Assembly (NCBI GenBank): GCA_003242735.1
Contig: QGVH01000011.1
Span: 37,583-101,582 of the forward strand
Direction: 5' to 3'
Length of the DNA: 64,000 nucleotides
DNA from: a bacterium
GTDB taxonomy: Bacteria; Gemmatimonadota; Gemmatimonadetes; Longimicrobiales; RSA9
The notes beneath the pieces are model-generated. The model did no database searches, was not told the DNA's origin, and was given only the letters and a program-made list of their open reading frames with translations. Of this stretch, positions 8,876 to 17,976 are shown piece after piece; the first letter of the stretch is position 1; each line of letters opens with the position of its first letter. Both the position numbers and the translations under genes were made by a program.

Positions 8876-11800
8876 ATGATGAATCGCTACATCCGTTCGA
8901 CCGGGACACGCGCCGCAGTGCGGGGGCTCGTGTTCGTGGTGACGGCGGGCGTCCTCGCGGCGGCAGCGCGCGATGTCGCGGCCCAGGAAACGTACCGTGG
9001 GTACCCGGTCCAAAGGGTGGATTTCGTCTCGGCCGGCGGTGACCCCAACACGCCGGACCTGGACCTGCGCGCCCGGCGTTCGCCGTTCCGGCTGCGGGCG
9101 ATGAACGACGTCGCGTTCAGCGGCATGCGCATGGCCGGGACGTTCAACTATTTCATGTCGAACGCCGGCCCGGGCGATTACAACTACGACCCGGGTTACC
9201 TGGGGTACCTGCTGCATCGCGGCGGGTGGCGGCACAACTTCTTCGAGATCACGTTCATGGCCGGCACGCCGCGGAGCACGTGGGTGAAGTACCGCGACGT
9301 CATCCCGAGCCTCCAGAACATCGCCAACGAGGACGGCTACTCGGCCGCGATGAACGGCATCCTCCTCTCGGGGATGCAGAACTTCGCCGCCGCGGACGGC
9401 ACGCTGGGCGCGCTGTTCTCCGGCGTGGCGAGCACCTCGGATGGGAGCTGCCGGGACCACAGCGCCACTCTGGGTGGACAGCTCGATGCGGGCGTGACGC
9501 TGCTGGCCGGGAGCAACTGCCCCGAGACCTGGCCGAGCGGCGGCTGGCAGGGCAGCCCGCTGATCACGGCCGAGGGCTGGGCCGAGTACTTCAACCGCGC
9601 CGGGCACGACTTCCGGTTCGACTGGTGGGCGGTGCCGGAGGACCTGCACACGCCGGGCTTCATCGGCAGCTTCCAGACGTACGGCCGCATCAGCGACTTC
9701 TACGCGGAGCGGCTCGCCGACTACGGCAGCGTCATCCCCAACGGCAGCGGCAAGCCGGTCAAGGAAGGCTACCCGTTGGGTCTGGAGATCGACTTCGACG
9801 CCTTCTCCTTCACGCTCCCGTCGGTCGCGAACGCCGTCTTCTGGCAGGCGAAGATCACGAACGCGTCCGAGAAGGTCTACGGCGTCGGCATCGACTACGA
9901 CTCGCTCTACATCGGCTTCTCGCCGCAGCCGTCGAACACCATCCAGGAAACGGCCACGTACTACGAGCCGCAGAACGGCTCTGTCCGCTGGGTGAACAAC
10001 GGGGTGCACCCGGGCTGCAACGGCGCGCGGGTCGTTTCGGGGGTGTCGTCGTGCCTGACGAGCGGCGACCGCGGGTTCTACTGGGGCGCCACCCAAATGA
10101 TCATCCTCAAGTCCCCGATCGGCGACCTGAGGAACAAGCTGTTCACCACGCCCGGCTCGCCGTTCTACGACCCGACGCATCCCGCGGCGGGTGACACGAT
10201 CACGTTCAACCACGGCCACATCTGCGGCTACGGCGGCTGCGCCGCGACGACGCTGCTGACCGGCCGCGACCGCCGGCGGTTCGGCATGCTCTCCTCCACG
10301 GAGGTGAACGTGCTGGACGGCCGTGCGCCGGCCTCGCTGAGCGCGACGGAGTACTGGCGGACGTTCTACAGCAAGGACTACCCGTCGCGGACGGGCTTCA
10401 ACCGCTACGTGCCGGGCGACTGGACGTACAGCAACCGGCCGCCGGGGGCGCCCGTCGGTCCGGATACGCTCTACCTGGACACCTGCTCGGGTGAGAACGT
10501 GCCGCCCGAGGTGGCGTGCGTGGTGACCTGGTCCGACACGCTTCCCGGTGGGCTGAACAACCGGTACGGCAACGTGCAGGTCGTCGGCATCGGGCCGTTC
10601 CCGCTCAAGGCCGGCGAGTCCACGGGTGTGGTCATCTCCGTCATGGGCGCCCCGGACTCGATCGGGATCGAGGATCTCCAGAAGTCCGTCATCGACCTGT
10701 ACATGAACTTCTGGCTGAGCCCGCAGCCGCCGGCGACCGCGGCGGGCGTCGTGAACCTGCCGGACGGGCGGGTCCACCGGAACGAGCCGCTCGCCATCGT
10801 CGCGACCAACGTCACCGCGGGCGACATCAACACCGCACAGGTGACGCTGTTCCTCAACGACGGTGCCGAGAACTGGGTCGATCCCTTCCTGATCGACTAT
10901 TACAAGAAGCTGGTGGACGCGACCCCGGGGACCGCGCTGGCCACGCTGCGGGACCTGAACCCGTGGCTGGCGGACAGCGTGCTGGCCCGGGCGTTCAACA
11001 ACCTCGAGGCGATCTACATCTACAAGTCCTGCAACGGCGGGACGTCCTGGACGGATGACCAGGACTGCGCCGGGGACGAAGCCGTGGACGAGCGGGGCAA
11101 CCCGGTCGGCAACGGGTGGCGTCCGGCGCAGATCATCACCGCCGGCGCGGATGGGTCGCTGCCGAACATCTGGACGGACACCAACGTCCGGCCCGGCGTG
11201 ACGTACCTCTACTCGATCTCGACGCTCTCCCGGGGCGCCGAGTGGCCGGTGCTGAACGTCGACGCGGACGGCGACACGGTCGTGACGGTGGTCCAGATCG
11301 CGCCGAAGCTGCTCGCGCCGCTCTCCGCGTCCACGAGCGACCCGAACGTGGCGAGCGTCTACGTGCCGATCAGCCTGGTCGCGGGCGGCGAGCGCGCGAC
11401 CGCCACGTTCCCGGAGGACGGGCAGGTCGGGCCGGCCCGCGTGCCGTACCATCCGATCTCCGCTCGCGTGGCCGGTGAACCGGAGTCCGCGGCCACGTAC
11501 CGCGTGGTCTTCGGCGATGCGTTCACGATCCGGCAGGGACCGGACGGCGTCGTCGTCGAGGTCGAGCGCGTCTCCGGGACGGAGACGTTCACCCACCCGA
11601 ACCGGGACATCGTGACGATCCATTACGCGGCGGGCGATACCGCCGTCACCACGACGACGTCCGGCGAGACGACGACCACGAACCTGCGGCGGCTGGGCAT
11701 CGTCGTGGTCCGGAGCGACGGCGCGCCGCTGCTGGTTTCGACCGAGCTGACGGGCGATGCGGCGACGCCGGGCACGTTCATCGCGCGGAGCGACTTCCCG

Positions 11801-13042
11801 AACTTCACGCTGTCCGTGGACGCCACGCTGGGCGGCCAGTTCAACAGCACGTTCTACGTGGACGTGGCCGCCGGCGACACGCTGTCGCAGAGCGCGGCGC
11901 CGAGCGTGGTGTGGGATCGGAACGCTTCGGTCCGCCGGGCGTCGGCTGGCGTGGCCTCCGGTGAGTACCACATCGAGTGGAAGGACCGCGCCTACGGCCC
12001 GCAGGCGCCGGTGCGGATCGACTTCGGGAGCCCGTCGGCGACGAGTCAGGCGATCTCGGCCTCGCTCAACGCGCGGCAGGTGGCGCAGACCGGCGAGGTC
12101 TCGCAGGAGGTCGTGGACCTTGTCCGCGGCGTCGTCGTCCAGGAGTACAGCGCGAGCGCATTCGATCAATCGGCGCGGGCGCGGGCCGAGCGGCTCTCGG
12201 TGGATGACCTGGTCGCCGTCAAGCTGCCGTTCACGGTGCGCAACGCGAGCTTCGACCGCGACGTCAAGGTCGTGATGCTGAAGCGCGAGGTGCGCGCCGA
12301 GCTGGACGCGCTGGCGCAGGGTCTGGCGCCGGAGGGCGTGGAGCTCCGTGTCGCGCGTGCCAACGAGATCACCCTCGGTCAGGGCGTCGGCACGGTCCAG
12401 AGCGGGGTGACCGTCCCCGGCGACGTCTGGATCCCCGGCGACAAGCTCTACTTCATCGAAGACGCGGGCAGCGGCCCGGTGGTGACGTGGGGGCCGGCGG
12501 CGATCCAGTGCGTCGACCCGCGGCCCTCGTGCAACCCGGTGGCGGGTCCGGGTTCGAGCGCGTACGTGTCGCCGCGGGCGGGGCTGCGCCAGGTGGTCCG
12601 GTACTACGTGCCGTTCACCTCGGCCAGCGAGTACCGGCTGGAGATCAAGCCGGCGGTCAAGGGTGCCGACGTCAAGCTGGCGAAGGGTGCCCTGGATGAC
12701 ATCATGGTCGTGCCGAACCCGTACATCGGCCGGTCCACGTTCGAGCAGACGACGCAGTCGACGGAGGGCCGGATCTACTTCGTGAACATGCCCCCCGAGG
12801 GCGTGCTGCGGATCTACACGGTTTCGGGCGCGTTCGTCCAGGAGATCCGGTGGACGCAGGACGACCTGGTCTCGCTGGATCACACGACGCATGCCCGGCC
12901 GCGCGCCAGCGGTGACCTGGCGTACGACCTCCGCACGCGCGAGGGCAACGACCTGGCGTCCGGTCTGTACCTGTTCGTGGTCGAGGCCGGCGGCCAGAAG
13001 AAGATCGGCAAGTTCGTGGTCATCCAGGCGAAGGCACAGTGA
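8876..13042 (+). CDS. Large secreted protein with type-IX-like C-terminal sorting domain
   Basis: This 1388-residue exported protein has a signal peptide ending around DVAAQ. I recognise no catalytic domain in the body, which has many aromatic, Gly and Asp residues and beta-rich segments, as expected of a surface protein. Residues about 1275-1388 begin with VVPNPYIG and continue through RIYTVSGAFVQEI, DLASGLYLFVV and a Lys-rich KKIGKFVVIQ end. This matches the FlgD-like/type A C-terminal domain that marks type IX secretion cargo. It lies between a TonB receptor and a PorV/PorQ-like protein, the usual shuttle partner of such cargo. ATGs at 8876 and 8879 are adjacent; GGGAG spacing slightly favours the second. 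Confidence 0.8.
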   Translation: MMNRYIRSTGTRAAVRGLVFVVTAGVLAAAARDVAAQETYRGYPVQRVDFVSAGGDPNTPDLDLRARRSPFRLRAMNDVAFSGMRMAGTFNYFMSNAGPGDYNYDPGYLGYLLHRGGWRHNFFEITFMAGTPRSTWVKYRDVIPSLQNIANEDGYSAAMNGILLSGMQNFAAADGTLGALFSGVASTSDGSCRDHSATLGGQLDAGVTLLAGSNCPETWPSGGWQGSPLITAEGWAEYFNRAGHDFRFDWWAVPEDLHTPGFIGSFQTYGRISDFYAERLADYGSVIPNGSGKPVKEGYPLGLEIDFDAFSFTLPSVANAVFWQAKITNASEKVYGVGIDYDSLYIGFSPQPSNTIQETATYYEPQNGSVRWVNNGVHPGCNGARVVSGVSSCLTSGDRGFYWGATQMIILKSPIGDLRNKLFTTPGSPFYDPTHPAAGDTITFNHGHICGYGGCAATTLLTGRDRRRFGMLSSTEVNVLDGRAPASLSATEYWRTFYSKDYPSRTGFNRYVPGDWTYSNRPPGAPVGPDTLYLDTCSGENVPPEVACVVTWSDTLPGGLNNRYGNVQVVGIGPFPLKAGESTGVVISVMGAPDSIGIEDLQKSVIDLYMNFWLSPQPPATAAGVVNLPDGRVHRNEPLAIVATNVTAGDINTAQVTLFLNDGAENWVDPFLIDYYKKLVDATPGTALATLRDLNPWLADSVLARAFNNLEAIYIYKSCNGGTSWTDDQDCAGDEAVDERGNPVGNGWRPAQIITAGADGSLPNIWTDTNVRPGVTYLYSISTLSRGAEWPVLNVDADGDTVVTVVQIAPKLLAPLSASTSDPNVASVYVPISLVAGGERATATFPEDGQVGPARVPYHPISARVAGEPESAATYRVVFGDAFTIRQGPDGVVVEVERVSGTETFTHPNRDIVTIHYAAGDTAVTTTTSGETTTTNLRRLGIVVVRSDGAPLLVSTELTGDAATPGTFIARSDFPNFTLSVDATLGGQFNSTFYVDVAAGDTLSQSAAPSVVWDRNASVRRASAGVASGEYHIEWKDRAYGPQAPVRIDFGSPSATSQAISASLNARQVAQTGEVSQEVVDLVRGVVVQEYSASAFDQSARARAERLSVDDLVAVKLPFTVRNASFDRDVKVVMLKREVRAELDALAQGLAPEGVELRVARANEITLGQGVGTVQSGVTVPGDVWIPGDKLYFIEDAGSGPVVTWGPAAIQCVDPRPSCNPVAGPGSSAYVSPRAGLRQVVRYYVPFTSASEYRLEIKPAVKGADVKLAKGALDDIMVVPNPYIGRSTFEQTTQSTEGRIYFVNMPPEGVLRIYTVSGAFVQEIRWTQDDLVSLDHTTHARPRASGDLAYDLRTREGNDLASGLYLFVVEAGGQKKIGKFVVIQAKAQ

Positions 13043-13064
13043 TTTCCGCTGACTGGGGGCTATC

Positions 13065-14186
13065 ATGAGGACACGTACAGGCTGGCTCGCGTTCGCCCTG
13101 GTGCTGGCCACGGCCGGCGAGCTGCTGGCGCAGGGGACCGGCACGCCGCTGGAGAACCGGCGCGATGAGCCGATCACGCGGACCGGCACACGCGGCGCCA
13201 ACTTCCTGGAGATCGGCGTGGGTGCGCAGGCGCAGGCCCTGGGCGGTTCGTACACCGCCCGGGCCATGGGCCCGACCGCGCTCTACTGGAACACCGCGGC
13301 CACGGCCCTCACGGAGACGTTCGCCGCGGGCTTCTCGCACACCGAGCTGTTCGAGGGCTCGGGCGTGACGCACCAGTTCGCGGGTGCGTTGTTGCCGACC
13401 AACCTCGGCACGATCGGCGTGAGCGTGATCTCGTTGTCGTCCGGGAAGATGACCCGCACTACCGAGGCGTACCCCCTCGGCGGTGATCCCCAGTACGGCG
13501 GCGAGTTCGAGTGGACCGCCACGGCGATCGGGCTGCATTACGCCCGTCGCATCACGGACCGCCTGTCGGTCGGTGTGGCGGGGAAGTTCGTGACCGAGGG
13601 GATCACGGGCGCGAACGCGTCCTACGTGGGCGCGGACCTGAGCACCCTGTTCAACACGGGGCTCTACGGGATCACCCTCGGCGCCGCGCTCGTCAACATC
13701 GGCAGCAGCGGGCGCATGGAGGGGCAGTTGATCGAGGACCGGCTCTCGCCGGGCAGGACTGAGGATCTGTTCGGCAACCGGCGCCGTCAGGACGTGCTCC
13801 TCAAGACGCAGGAGGCCCCGCTGCCCACGCAGTTCCGGTTCGGCATCATGATGGACCTGGTCGGGAGCGCGACGGCGCTGCTGGCCCCGAACCCGGATCA
13901 CCGCTTCGTCGTGTTGACGGACATCTCGGACGCGATCGACACGGCCATCCAGACGAGCATCGGGTTCGAGTACTCGTTCAGGGACATTCTCTTCCTGCGC
14001 GCGGGCAAGCAGTGGCTGAACGAGGCCCGGGCCGAGCATCGCGACAGCTTCACCTTCGGCCTCGGCGGGGGCGCCGGCCTGCGCATCCCGCTCGGCGGCT
14101 CGCGCATGATCGGCATCGATTACTCGTACCGGGACCACGGGGACCTGAACAACACCCAGGTCATCTCGGTCGAAGTGGCCTTCTGA
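13065..14186 (+). CDS. PorV/PorQ-family outer-membrane barrel protein
   Basis: The protein has 373 residues with a signal peptide ending near ELLAQ. After the leader it carries the family signature NFLEIGVGAQAQALGGSYTA, followed by ALYWNTAATA (compare GASAVFWNPA in PorV and related FadL-like barrels). The sequence alternates amphipathic strands and ends in VEVAF with the terminal Phe of outer-membrane barrels. In Bacteroidetes, PorV binds the C-terminal signal of type IX cargo and hands it to the surface attachment complex. The gene lies 22 nt after the gene encoding a cargo-like protein, which supports a similar pairing here. No ribosome site better than the weak GGGGGC before the ATG is seen. 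Confidence 0.8.
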   Translation: MRTRTGWLAFALVLATAGELLAQGTGTPLENRRDEPITRTGTRGANFLEIGVGAQAQALGGSYTARAMGPTALYWNTAATALTETFAAGFSHTELFEGSGVTHQFAGALLPTNLGTIGVSVISLSSGKMTRTTEAYPLGGDPQYGGEFEWTATAIGLHYARRITDRLSVGVAGKFVTEGITGANASYVGADLSTLFNTGLYGITLGAALVNIGSSGRMEGQLIEDRLSPGRTEDLFGNRRRQDVLLKTQEAPLPTQFRFGIMMDLVGSATALLAPNPDHRFVVLTDISDAIDTAIQTSIGFEYSFRDILFLRAGKQWLNEARAEHRDSFTFGLGGGAGLRIPLGGSRMIGIDYSYRDHGDLNNTQVISVEVAF

Positions 14187-14208
14187 CGGATCCTGAACGA
14201 ATGAGCCG

Positions 14209-14244
14209 GAGGCCGCGCCGCACCGCTCGGCGCGGCGCGGCCTC
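14209..14244 (+). other. Intercistronic 13-bp hairpin
   Basis: GAGGCCGCGCCGC at 14209-14221 is the exact reverse complement of 14232-14244, with a 10-nt loop. It lies between the PorV-like gene and the next barrel gene. There is no T-run, so it is more likely a processing or stability element than a full terminator. Confidence 0.5.
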
Positions 14245-14268
14245 GGCCCTGCGCAAGGGAGCGAGAAA

Positions 14269-14964
14269 ATGCTTGGAACCGATTGGCGCCGTCCGCTCGT
14301 GTTGATGACGGCCCTGCTCCTGGGGTTGCCGGCGGCGAACGCGGGTGCGCAGTCTCCGGAGCGCGGCTTCACGGTCGCGCCGCACGCCGGCTATCTGGTA
14401 TTCGACAAGGCGTCCGGCTTCGACAACGACGCGGCGGCAGGCGTGGACGTGGCGTACCACCTGAACCCGAACATCCGTGTCGGGTTCTTCGGGGACCTCT
14501 CCCGGCCGAAGACGAACGGGAAGTACTTCCCGCGCGCGCGGCACGAGTTCGCGGACACCACGTTCACGTACCGCGTTTCGCAGCAGGTCACGCTGGCCAA
14601 CGTCGGCGTCGCCGGGTGGCTCACGGTGCCGGTGGGCCGCATGGAGGCGTCCCTCATGGCGGGCGTGGGCCGTTACACGATCTTCATGGACCCGCAGGTC
14701 ATGCGCCGCAGCAAGACGTACGGCGGCACCGGGTTCGTGGTGGGCGGCGTGCTGGGTTACGCGCTCTCGGAGAACGCGGGTCTGCAGCTCACCGTCCGGG
14801 ACTACTTCTTCACCGACTACGATCGGAACGTGTTGAATCCGGTCTCGGCTCCGCACCAGGACACCACCTGGCCGGAGTTCCTCGAGGGCGTCCCCGAGCC
14901 GAAGGACAAGTTCCACAACCTGCGCGTCTCGGTCGGCCTCACCTTCGTGCCGGGCGGCAATTAG
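14269..14964 (+). CDS. Small outer-membrane beta-barrel protein
   Basis: This is a 231-residue exported protein with an N-terminal signal (hydrophobic LVLMTALLLGLPAANAGAQ). It then shows the alternating pattern of an 8-10-stranded barrel, such as FTVAPHAGYLVFDKA and TLANVGVAGWL. The ATG at 14269 is preceded by a GGGAGCG ribosome site. It resembles the OmpW/outer-membrane beta-barrel domain group in layout, but no specific family motif allows a function. It does not end in Phe (it ends GGN), so the last strand is atypical. It sits in the receptor/cargo cluster and is probably co-expressed with it. Confidence 0.7.
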   Translation: MLGTDWRRPLVLMTALLLGLPAANAGAQSPERGFTVAPHAGYLVFDKASGFDNDAAAGVDVAYHLNPNIRVGFFGDLSRPKTNGKYFPRARHEFADTTFTYRVSQQVTLANVGVAGWLTVPVGRMEASLMAGVGRYTIFMDPQVMRRSKTYGGTGFVVGGVLGYALSENAGLQLTVRDYFFTDYDRNVLNPVSAPHQDTTWPEFLEGVPEPKDKFHNLRVSVGLTFVPGGN

Positions 14965-15013
14965 GCGAAGCGTGAACGCAATGGACCCGTTCCGAGGCGG
15001 AAGGATGCGAACG

Positions 15014-16888
15014 ATGAAGAGGACAGTGGCGCGCACGGGGGTCCTGGCGGTGGCCGGGGCCGCGTTGATCGCCGCCTGCAGCGAGAGGGAAAAGCTCTAC
15101 GAAGTCGAGGGCGACCCGATCTTCCAGTCGCCCGTGGACGTCGCCCAGGCGACGGGGCTGCCGAACGGCACGCTGACCCTCGACCGTTACAAGGTGATCG
15201 ATTACGATCTCAGCGTGCCCGACGCCTTCGGCCGAGCGACGACCTCGGCCTCTGGGCTGTACGGGCATCAAACGGGAACGGCGAGCGGGAACTACTGGGG
15301 CATCGCCCTCCACACGCGCGCGCAGGATCCCCGGCTCCCGGCGCTGACGGCGGTAGAAGCGAGCGGCGGCGGAGCGGCCTACATCGGTGGCCCTGACGCG
15401 TGGATGGACCCTGGCGAGTTCAACTTCTGGTTCGACGGGACCGTGGTCGGCGTTCCCGGGACCCGGTACGTCGCGGCGCTCGCGCGGTACGCGGTCGTTC
15501 CGCGAGGGGAGCTGGATCACGTCGAGATACTGCTCAACGGGACGATCACGCTCCCGGACAGCCTGGTCCTGGTCGACCCGAACCCGGGCGGCTCGGTCGA
15601 GCTCGGAGACAACTTCTCCGGCCCGTGCCGGGACCTCTCGGCTGCACAGGAGACCGCCAATCCGTTGTTCCTGGGGTCGACGATCGCGGAGGACGACGGA
15701 TCCGTCTTGCTGGACCTCAACATCTGCTCCGGGCTGTGGTACGCGAGCGGCCTGGCGATCGACCAGACCGACAAGACGCCGATCGCGCCGAACGTCAACA
15801 AGCCGTTCCGCGCGCCGCAGTTCAACTACATCGTCTGGTACGAGATGGACGCGGACGGCAACGTGCTGCTCGACAGGCCGCTCGTGAGACGGCAGGTCGC
15901 GCCCGATCTCACCGTGGACGGTTCCGGCATCGTGAACAACGCGATGGCGCCGTTCCCGACCGCGCGCGCGACGACGGAGCAGCTCCTGGCCGGGCCGGGG
16001 TTCGCCGGAGCGCCGGACAGCCTGACGCTCCAGGTGTATCACCTGGATGACCTGGGGAGCAAGGTCTACCACGCGTGGCTGTACAACAACCTCACGGGTG
16101 AGGTTGTCCCCGCACCGGGGAACTGGGTCGTCGAAGAGGAGATCCGCCGGGTCACGGATGCCGGCGACGTGGTCATCGAGTACGAGACGGTGACCACCGC
16201 GAACGGCACGGCCGCGGTGCCCGGTGCCGGCGGGGGCGGCGTGTTCCGCCACACCTTCCGCACCAGCGATGCGTTGCTGAACGGCGATTCCATCCACCGT
16301 TACACGCATCTGCTGGTCTCGATCGAGAACGGGCCGGGCGCGGGCCGGCCGTCCGCGGAGATCCCGTTGTGGCGTCAGTTCGCGGACAAGAGGGGAACGG
16401 ATTCGAATTACTTCGACGACGTGTTCCTCCCGGGGACGATCGCGTTCGGCACCTTCCGGCTGGACGCCCTGCCGTACATCTACGAGCCGCGCGGCACCGC
16501 GAAGGCCGATTTCCACGGCGGGAACCTGCGCATCGTGGCGGAGCAGCTCAGCCGCCCGCCGGTGGGCTACTACTACGCCGCCTGGCTGGTGAACGAGAGC
16601 ACGGGGGCGCTGGCGTACCTCGGCCCGCTCACGAGCCCGCCGCCAGGGTCGAAGTCGCTGTTCGACGCCGACGTGGACAGCGGGCTGCCGGGCGTCACGG
16701 CCGACGGGATCGTGCGTGCGGCGGTGACCGTCAGCGAGTCCTCGATCGGCGGCAAGTTCTACGACTTCAACACGATCCGCGTCACGCTCGAGCCGAAGGC
16801 GAGCCCGGAGAACGTGCCGGCCCCGACGATCATTCTCGCCGGGCCGGTGCCGGACCCGCTCCTCCAGCAGCGTCCGGGGAATGAGTGA
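15014..16888 (+). CDS. Large lipoprotein of unknown function
   Basis: The start chosen is the ATG at 15014, nine nt after GGAAGG. It gives a 22-residue lipoprotein leader with lipobox LIAAC and lipidated Cys22. Earlier in-frame starts (14972, 14981, 15005) only add charged residues. The mature part, about 600 residues, is beta-rich and Gly/Asp/Pro-rich with no recognised domain. Segments such as LYGHQTGTASGNYW and VYHLDDLGSKVYHAWL look like repeated sandwich modules. The Ser-Glu-Arg after the Cys is compatible with outer-membrane sorting. It is the last gene before a strong terminator and closes the receptor/cargo cluster, so it may be a surface-exposed partner of that system. Confidence 0.75.
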   Translation: MKRTVARTGVLAVAGAALIAACSEREKLYEVEGDPIFQSPVDVAQATGLPNGTLTLDRYKVIDYDLSVPDAFGRATTSASGLYGHQTGTASGNYWGIALHTRAQDPRLPALTAVEASGGGAAYIGGPDAWMDPGEFNFWFDGTVVGVPGTRYVAALARYAVVPRGELDHVEILLNGTITLPDSLVLVDPNPGGSVELGDNFSGPCRDLSAAQETANPLFLGSTIAEDDGSVLLDLNICSGLWYASGLAIDQTDKTPIAPNVNKPFRAPQFNYIVWYEMDADGNVLLDRPLVRRQVAPDLTVDGSGIVNNAMAPFPTARATTEQLLAGPGFAGAPDSLTLQVYHLDDLGSKVYHAWLYNNLTGEVVPAPGNWVVEEEIRRVTDAGDVVIEYETVTTANGTAAVPGAGGGGVFRHTFRTSDALLNGDSIHRYTHLLVSIENGPGAGRPSAEIPLWRQFADKRGTDSNYFDDVFLPGTIAFGTFRLDALPYIYEPRGTAKADFHGGNLRIVAEQLSRPPVGYYYAAWLVNESTGALAYLGPLTSPPPGSKSLFDADVDSGLPGVTADGIVRAAVTVSESSIGGKFYDFNTIRVTLEPKASPENVPAPTIILAGPVPDPLLQQRPGNE

Positions 16889-16935
16889 CGCCGGGCTCGA
16901 GCGCTGCTCGGGCTCGCCGCGCTCCGCGGCGGACG

Positions 16936-16970
16936 ACCGGCCCCGCACCCGCGGGGCCGGTTCCGTTTTT
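16936..16970 (+). terminator. Intrinsic terminator of the receptor/cargo cluster
   Basis: The 11-bp stem 16936-16946 / 16951-16961 (ACCGGCCCCGC and its complement) with loop ACCC is followed by a T-rich tail ending in TTTTT at 16966-16970. This is the clearest Rho-independent terminator in the window. Confidence 0.85.
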
Positions 16971-16984
16971 CGTACGGAGCCGGC

Positions 16985-17013
16985 TTGCCGGCGGGGGGCT
17001 CCGGCGCTAGTAG
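16985..17013 (+). promoter_or_regulatory. Sigma-70-like promoter candidate for the cupin-folK run
   Basis: TTGCCG (16985-16990), a 17-nt spacer and TAGTAG (17008-17013) lie 67 nt before the cupin start and directly after the terminator of the previous operon. Confidence 0.45.
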
Positions 17014-17079
17014 TGTCGTAGCGCCGCCGCGCCTGGCCCGCAGCGCGCGGCGTGGTTCACCGACAGCGGAGGTGCTGCC

Positions 17080-17427
17080 GTGAGGCCGACGCGTGTGGAG
17101 AAGCCTTGGGGCCACGAACTCATCTGGGCACACACGGACCGTTACGTGGGGAAGATCCTGCACGTGAAGGCCGGTCACGCCCTCTCGCTGCAGTACCACG
17201 TCCGCAAGGACGAGACGATCCACCTGCTCCGGGGCGAGATGCGGTTCTGGGCGGGGCCCTCGGCGCAGCAGCTCGAAGAGATCCCGTTGCGCGAGGGAGA
17301 GAGCTACCGGATCACGCCCGGCACGGTCCACCGTATGGAGGCCATCACGGACGTGGACATCCTCGAAGCGTCCACGCCCGACCTGGACGACGTGGTCCGG
17401 CTCGAGGACCGCTACGGGCGGGTCTGA
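17080..17427 (+). CDS. Cupin-domain protein, mannose-6-phosphate isomerase type II-like
   Basis: This 115-residue single cupin starts at a GTG with CGGAGG seven nt upstream. KPWGHELIW at the N-terminus and LSLQYHVRKDETIHLL match the C-terminal cupin of type II phosphomannose isomerase/GDP-mannose pyrophosphorylase. The motif pair H..H.E (QYH, and E with HLL) and TVHRMEA would hold a divalent metal. As a free cupin it could isomerise or epimerise a sugar phosphate, or act as a sugar-binding regulator. folK starts 22 nt downstream, so they share a transcript. I am sure of the fold but not of the substrate. Confidence 0.8.
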   Translation: MRPTRVEKPWGHELIWAHTDRYVGKILHVKAGHALSLQYHVRKDETIHLLRGEMRFWAGPSAQQLEEIPLREGESYRITPGTVHRMEAITDVDILEASTPDLDDVVRLEDRYGRV

Positions 17428-17449
17428 GCGGCCCCTGAAGGCCCGTCGG

Positions 17450-17968
17450 ATGCCTGCCGTCTATCTCGGGCTCGGGACGAACCTGGGCGACCGGGAGTCG
17501 AACCTGCGCGAGGCGCTGCGCCGGCTGGCGGAGCACGTGCGGATCGAGGCGGTCTCCTCCGTGTACGAATCCGAGCCGGTGGGCTTTCGCGCTCAGCCGG
17601 ATTTCTTGAACCTCGTGGTGCGGGTGGGGACGGAGGAGGAACCGCGCGCGTTGCTCCGCATGGTGCAGGAGATCGAACGGGCGATGGGGCGCCAGCGCTC
17701 CTTTCGCAACGCGCCGCGGGTCATCGACATCGACATCCTCCTCTACGACGACCTCAACCTCGAGCTGCCGGAGCTCACCATCCCCCATCCGCGAATGCTG
17801 GAGCGGGCCTTCGTGCTGAAGCCGCTCGCCGAGCTGGCGCCGGAGCTGGTGCATCCGCGGACCGGGCGCACGATCCGTGAACACGCGGCGGCGGCCGCGA
17901 CCCTCGAGCGCGCGGAGCCGGTCTTCCCCGGCGCGCGGCTGTTCGACTCCGAGCCGGACGAGGAGTGA
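17450..17968 (+). CDS. folK: 2-amino-4-hydroxy-6-hydroxymethyldihydropteridine diphosphokinase (HPPK)
   Basis: This cytosolic folate-pathway enzyme transfers pyrophosphate from ATP to 6-hydroxymethyl-7,8-dihydropterin. At 172 residues it matches the family length. YLGLGTNLGDRESNLREAL is the N-terminal signature, VYESEPVGF holds the pterin-binding loop, and APRVIDIDILLYDD contains the Mg-binding Asp pair. IPHPRMLERAFVLKPL is the conserved C-terminal block. folP and folB are not nearby. It is followed after 8 nt by a lipoprotein gene. Confidence 0.95.
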   Translation: MPAVYLGLGTNLGDRESNLREALRRLAEHVRIEAVSSVYESEPVGFRAQPDFLNLVVRVGTEEEPRALLRMVQEIERAMGRQRSFRNAPRVIDIDILLYDDLNLELPELTIPHPRMLERAFVLKPLAELAPELVHPRTGRTIREHAAAAATLERAEPVFPGARLFDSEPDEE

Positions 17969-17976
17969 GGGCCGCC

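Noticed and set aside
5740..8877. A 1045-aa minus-strand ORF opposite the first TonB receptor
   Set aside because: It is an antisense shadow; the plus-strand receptor has clear domains, signal peptide and ribosome site.
8774..13267. A 1497-aa minus-strand ORF opposite the large secreted protein
   Set aside because: It mirrors the codon pattern of the real gene, is Arg/His-rich and has no recognisable domain.
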